Source: CAYYOS01 sp964473355 (GTDB lineage: Bacteria; Pseudomonadota; Gammaproteobacteria; Burkholderiales; REEB80). Taken from it: a stretch of 7,917 bases of DNA. Position 1 is the stretch's first letter. Every line of letters begins with the position of its first letter. The translations under genes and the position numbers were made by a program. Under the pieces are notes generated by a model, which was not told the DNA's origin, searched no databases, and saw only the letters and a list, made by a program, of their open reading frames with translations. This document shows, one piece after another, positions 7,096-7,917 of this stretch. The stretch covers positions 1-7,917 of the forward strand of contig CAYYOS010000117.1 of NCBI GenBank assembly GCA_964473355.1, read 5' to 3'.

Positions 7096-7917
7096 GGTTT
7101 AGGGTCAGCTGGTTGTAGAATTAACACCTGCGTATAGCTTTCTATACCCGCGTGAGGCCGGCAACTAATGCGGGAAAAAGCGTCCGCGCTATTCCGCTCA
7201 ATTTTGGTAATCGTCCCCACCGGCAAGCCAGGGGGGTAGATCCCATCTATGCCAGACGTGACCAATTGGTCGCCGGTGACAATGTCGGCATTCATGGGCA
7301 TAAAGGGTAAATCCATATTGCCATCCTGACCATTGCCAAAAGTCACGGCGCGCAACCCGCTGCGCAGTATCTGCACGGGTGTGGCATGGAGTTTGTCTGA
7401 AATTAAGGCAACTTCACTAGTAAAAGCGTACACTCGCACTACCTGTCCTACCACACCCGCGTCGTTTATCACCGCCTGACCGGCTTGCACGCTGTCACGG
7501 GTGCCTTTGTTTAATATAATCCGACGTGCAAATGGGTCTGGCCGGCTATATAAAATCTCCGCGAGCAATGTCTTGCCCGGCGTTCGTTGCTGAGCCCCCA
7601 GGAGCCGACGTAAGTATTTGTTTTCCGCTTCCACGGCAGCAAAACTCTGCACCCGCGCGGCGTTGATTAAATTTTTTTCCGCCAACGCCGCATTTTCCGA
7701 ATACAAACGCGATTGCACGATAAAAAAGCCGCGCATGCGATTGATCGCGCTACGCGGACTAACCGCAATTTGCTGAAGTGGATAAAGCATAGCGGCAATA
7801 GTTTGCCGGAAGGTATCTAGGTGATGGTGGCGTGCATCCACAATCATAAAGATGATAGCAAGTAAGCTAAGCGCGATTAGCCTAGCTAACGCCCCCGGCC
7901 CGCGTTTAAAGAATGGG
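7092..7917 (-). CDS. mreC: MreC, rod shape-determining protein, start lies beyond the right edge
   Basis: MreC is the bitopic periplasmic scaffold of the Rod complex and activates PBP2-RodA. The minus-strand frame stays open to the right edge. Before the first in-window Met codon (7847) it reads PFFKRGPGALARLIALSLLA then IIFMIVD, which is the typical cytoplasmic lead plus membrane anchor. The Met at 7847 therefore lies inside the helix and is not the start; only a few N-terminal residues should be missing. About 274 residues are visible. After the anchor come an amphipathic stretch and a heptad-like coiled coil (about in-window residues 63-107, LYSENAALAEKN to ENKYLRRLLG). The beta domain follows with IILNKGTRDSVQAGQAVI, then GVVGQVVRVY and LVTSGIDGIYPPGLPVGTI. 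Its TGA overlaps the mreD ATG by 4 bp. mreB is expected just upstream, outside the window. Confidence 0.95.
   Translation of the reverse strand, partial: PFFKRGPGALARLIALSLLAIIFMIVDARHHHLDTFRQTIAAMLYPLQQIAVSPRSAINRMRGFFIVQSRLYSENAALAEKNLINAARVQSFAAVEAENKYLRRLLGAQQRTPGKTLLAEILYSRPDPFARRIILNKGTRDSVQAGQAVINDAGVVGQVVRVYAFTSEVALISDKLHATPVQILRSGLRAVTFGNGQDGNMDLPFMPMNADIVTGDQLVTSGIDGIYPPGLPVGTITKIERNSADAFSRISCRPHAGIESYTQVLILQPADPKP

Noticed and set aside
7092..7847. ATG at 7847 as the mreC start
   Set aside because: Upstream in-frame codons encode a PFFKRGPG lead and most of the membrane anchor typical of MreC; starting at 7847 would cut the helix away.

Overview
The window is densely coding chromosomal DNA, probably from a betaproteobacterium. 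It holds two gene blocks pointing at each other. The lineage call rests on MreC, which begins in-window with a PFFKRGPG-type N-terminus just before its membrane helix, and on MreD, which carries RPDFVALLLLYW and LLGQHALSYT. It also rests on the contiguous gene order mreC-mreD-mrdA-rodA-rlpA. This is a judgement from remembered family patterns, not a database search.

Left block (1-2716, + strand): the 3' part of a CelD/BcsL-type GNAT acyltransferase gene, which enters from the left edge, overlaps by 4 bp an asparagine-synthetase-like gene. The second protein has an intact ATP-dependent synthetase half. Its glutaminase half lacks the usual NGE motif and, with the first possible start, lacks the Cys at position 2. 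The pair looks like the end of a small-molecule or surface-polymer tailoring operon. Its substrate is not visible from the sequence.

Right block (2718-7917, - strand): the cell-elongation (Rod complex) operon, read right to left. It contains mreC (5' end off the window), mreD, mrdA (PBP2), rodA and rlpA. mreC/mreD and mreD/mrdA overlap by 4 bp, mrdA/rodA by 8 bp, and rodA/rlpA are separated by 19 nt. MreC and MreD organise the complex, RodA polymerises glycan strands from lipid II, PBP2 cross-links them, and RlpA is an outer-membrane SPOR/double-psi-barrel lipoprotein that probably trims denuded glycan. mreB and the operon promoter should lie beyond the right edge.

The two blocks meet tail to tail with one base between their stop codons, so no dedicated terminator fits between them. 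No tRNA, rRNA, CRISPR, insertion sequence or long repeat was seen. No gene-free stretch exceeds about 20 bases. The most interesting part is the left pair, chiefly the unusual amidotransferase half of the synthetase-like protein. The rest is a conserved operon in ordinary form.
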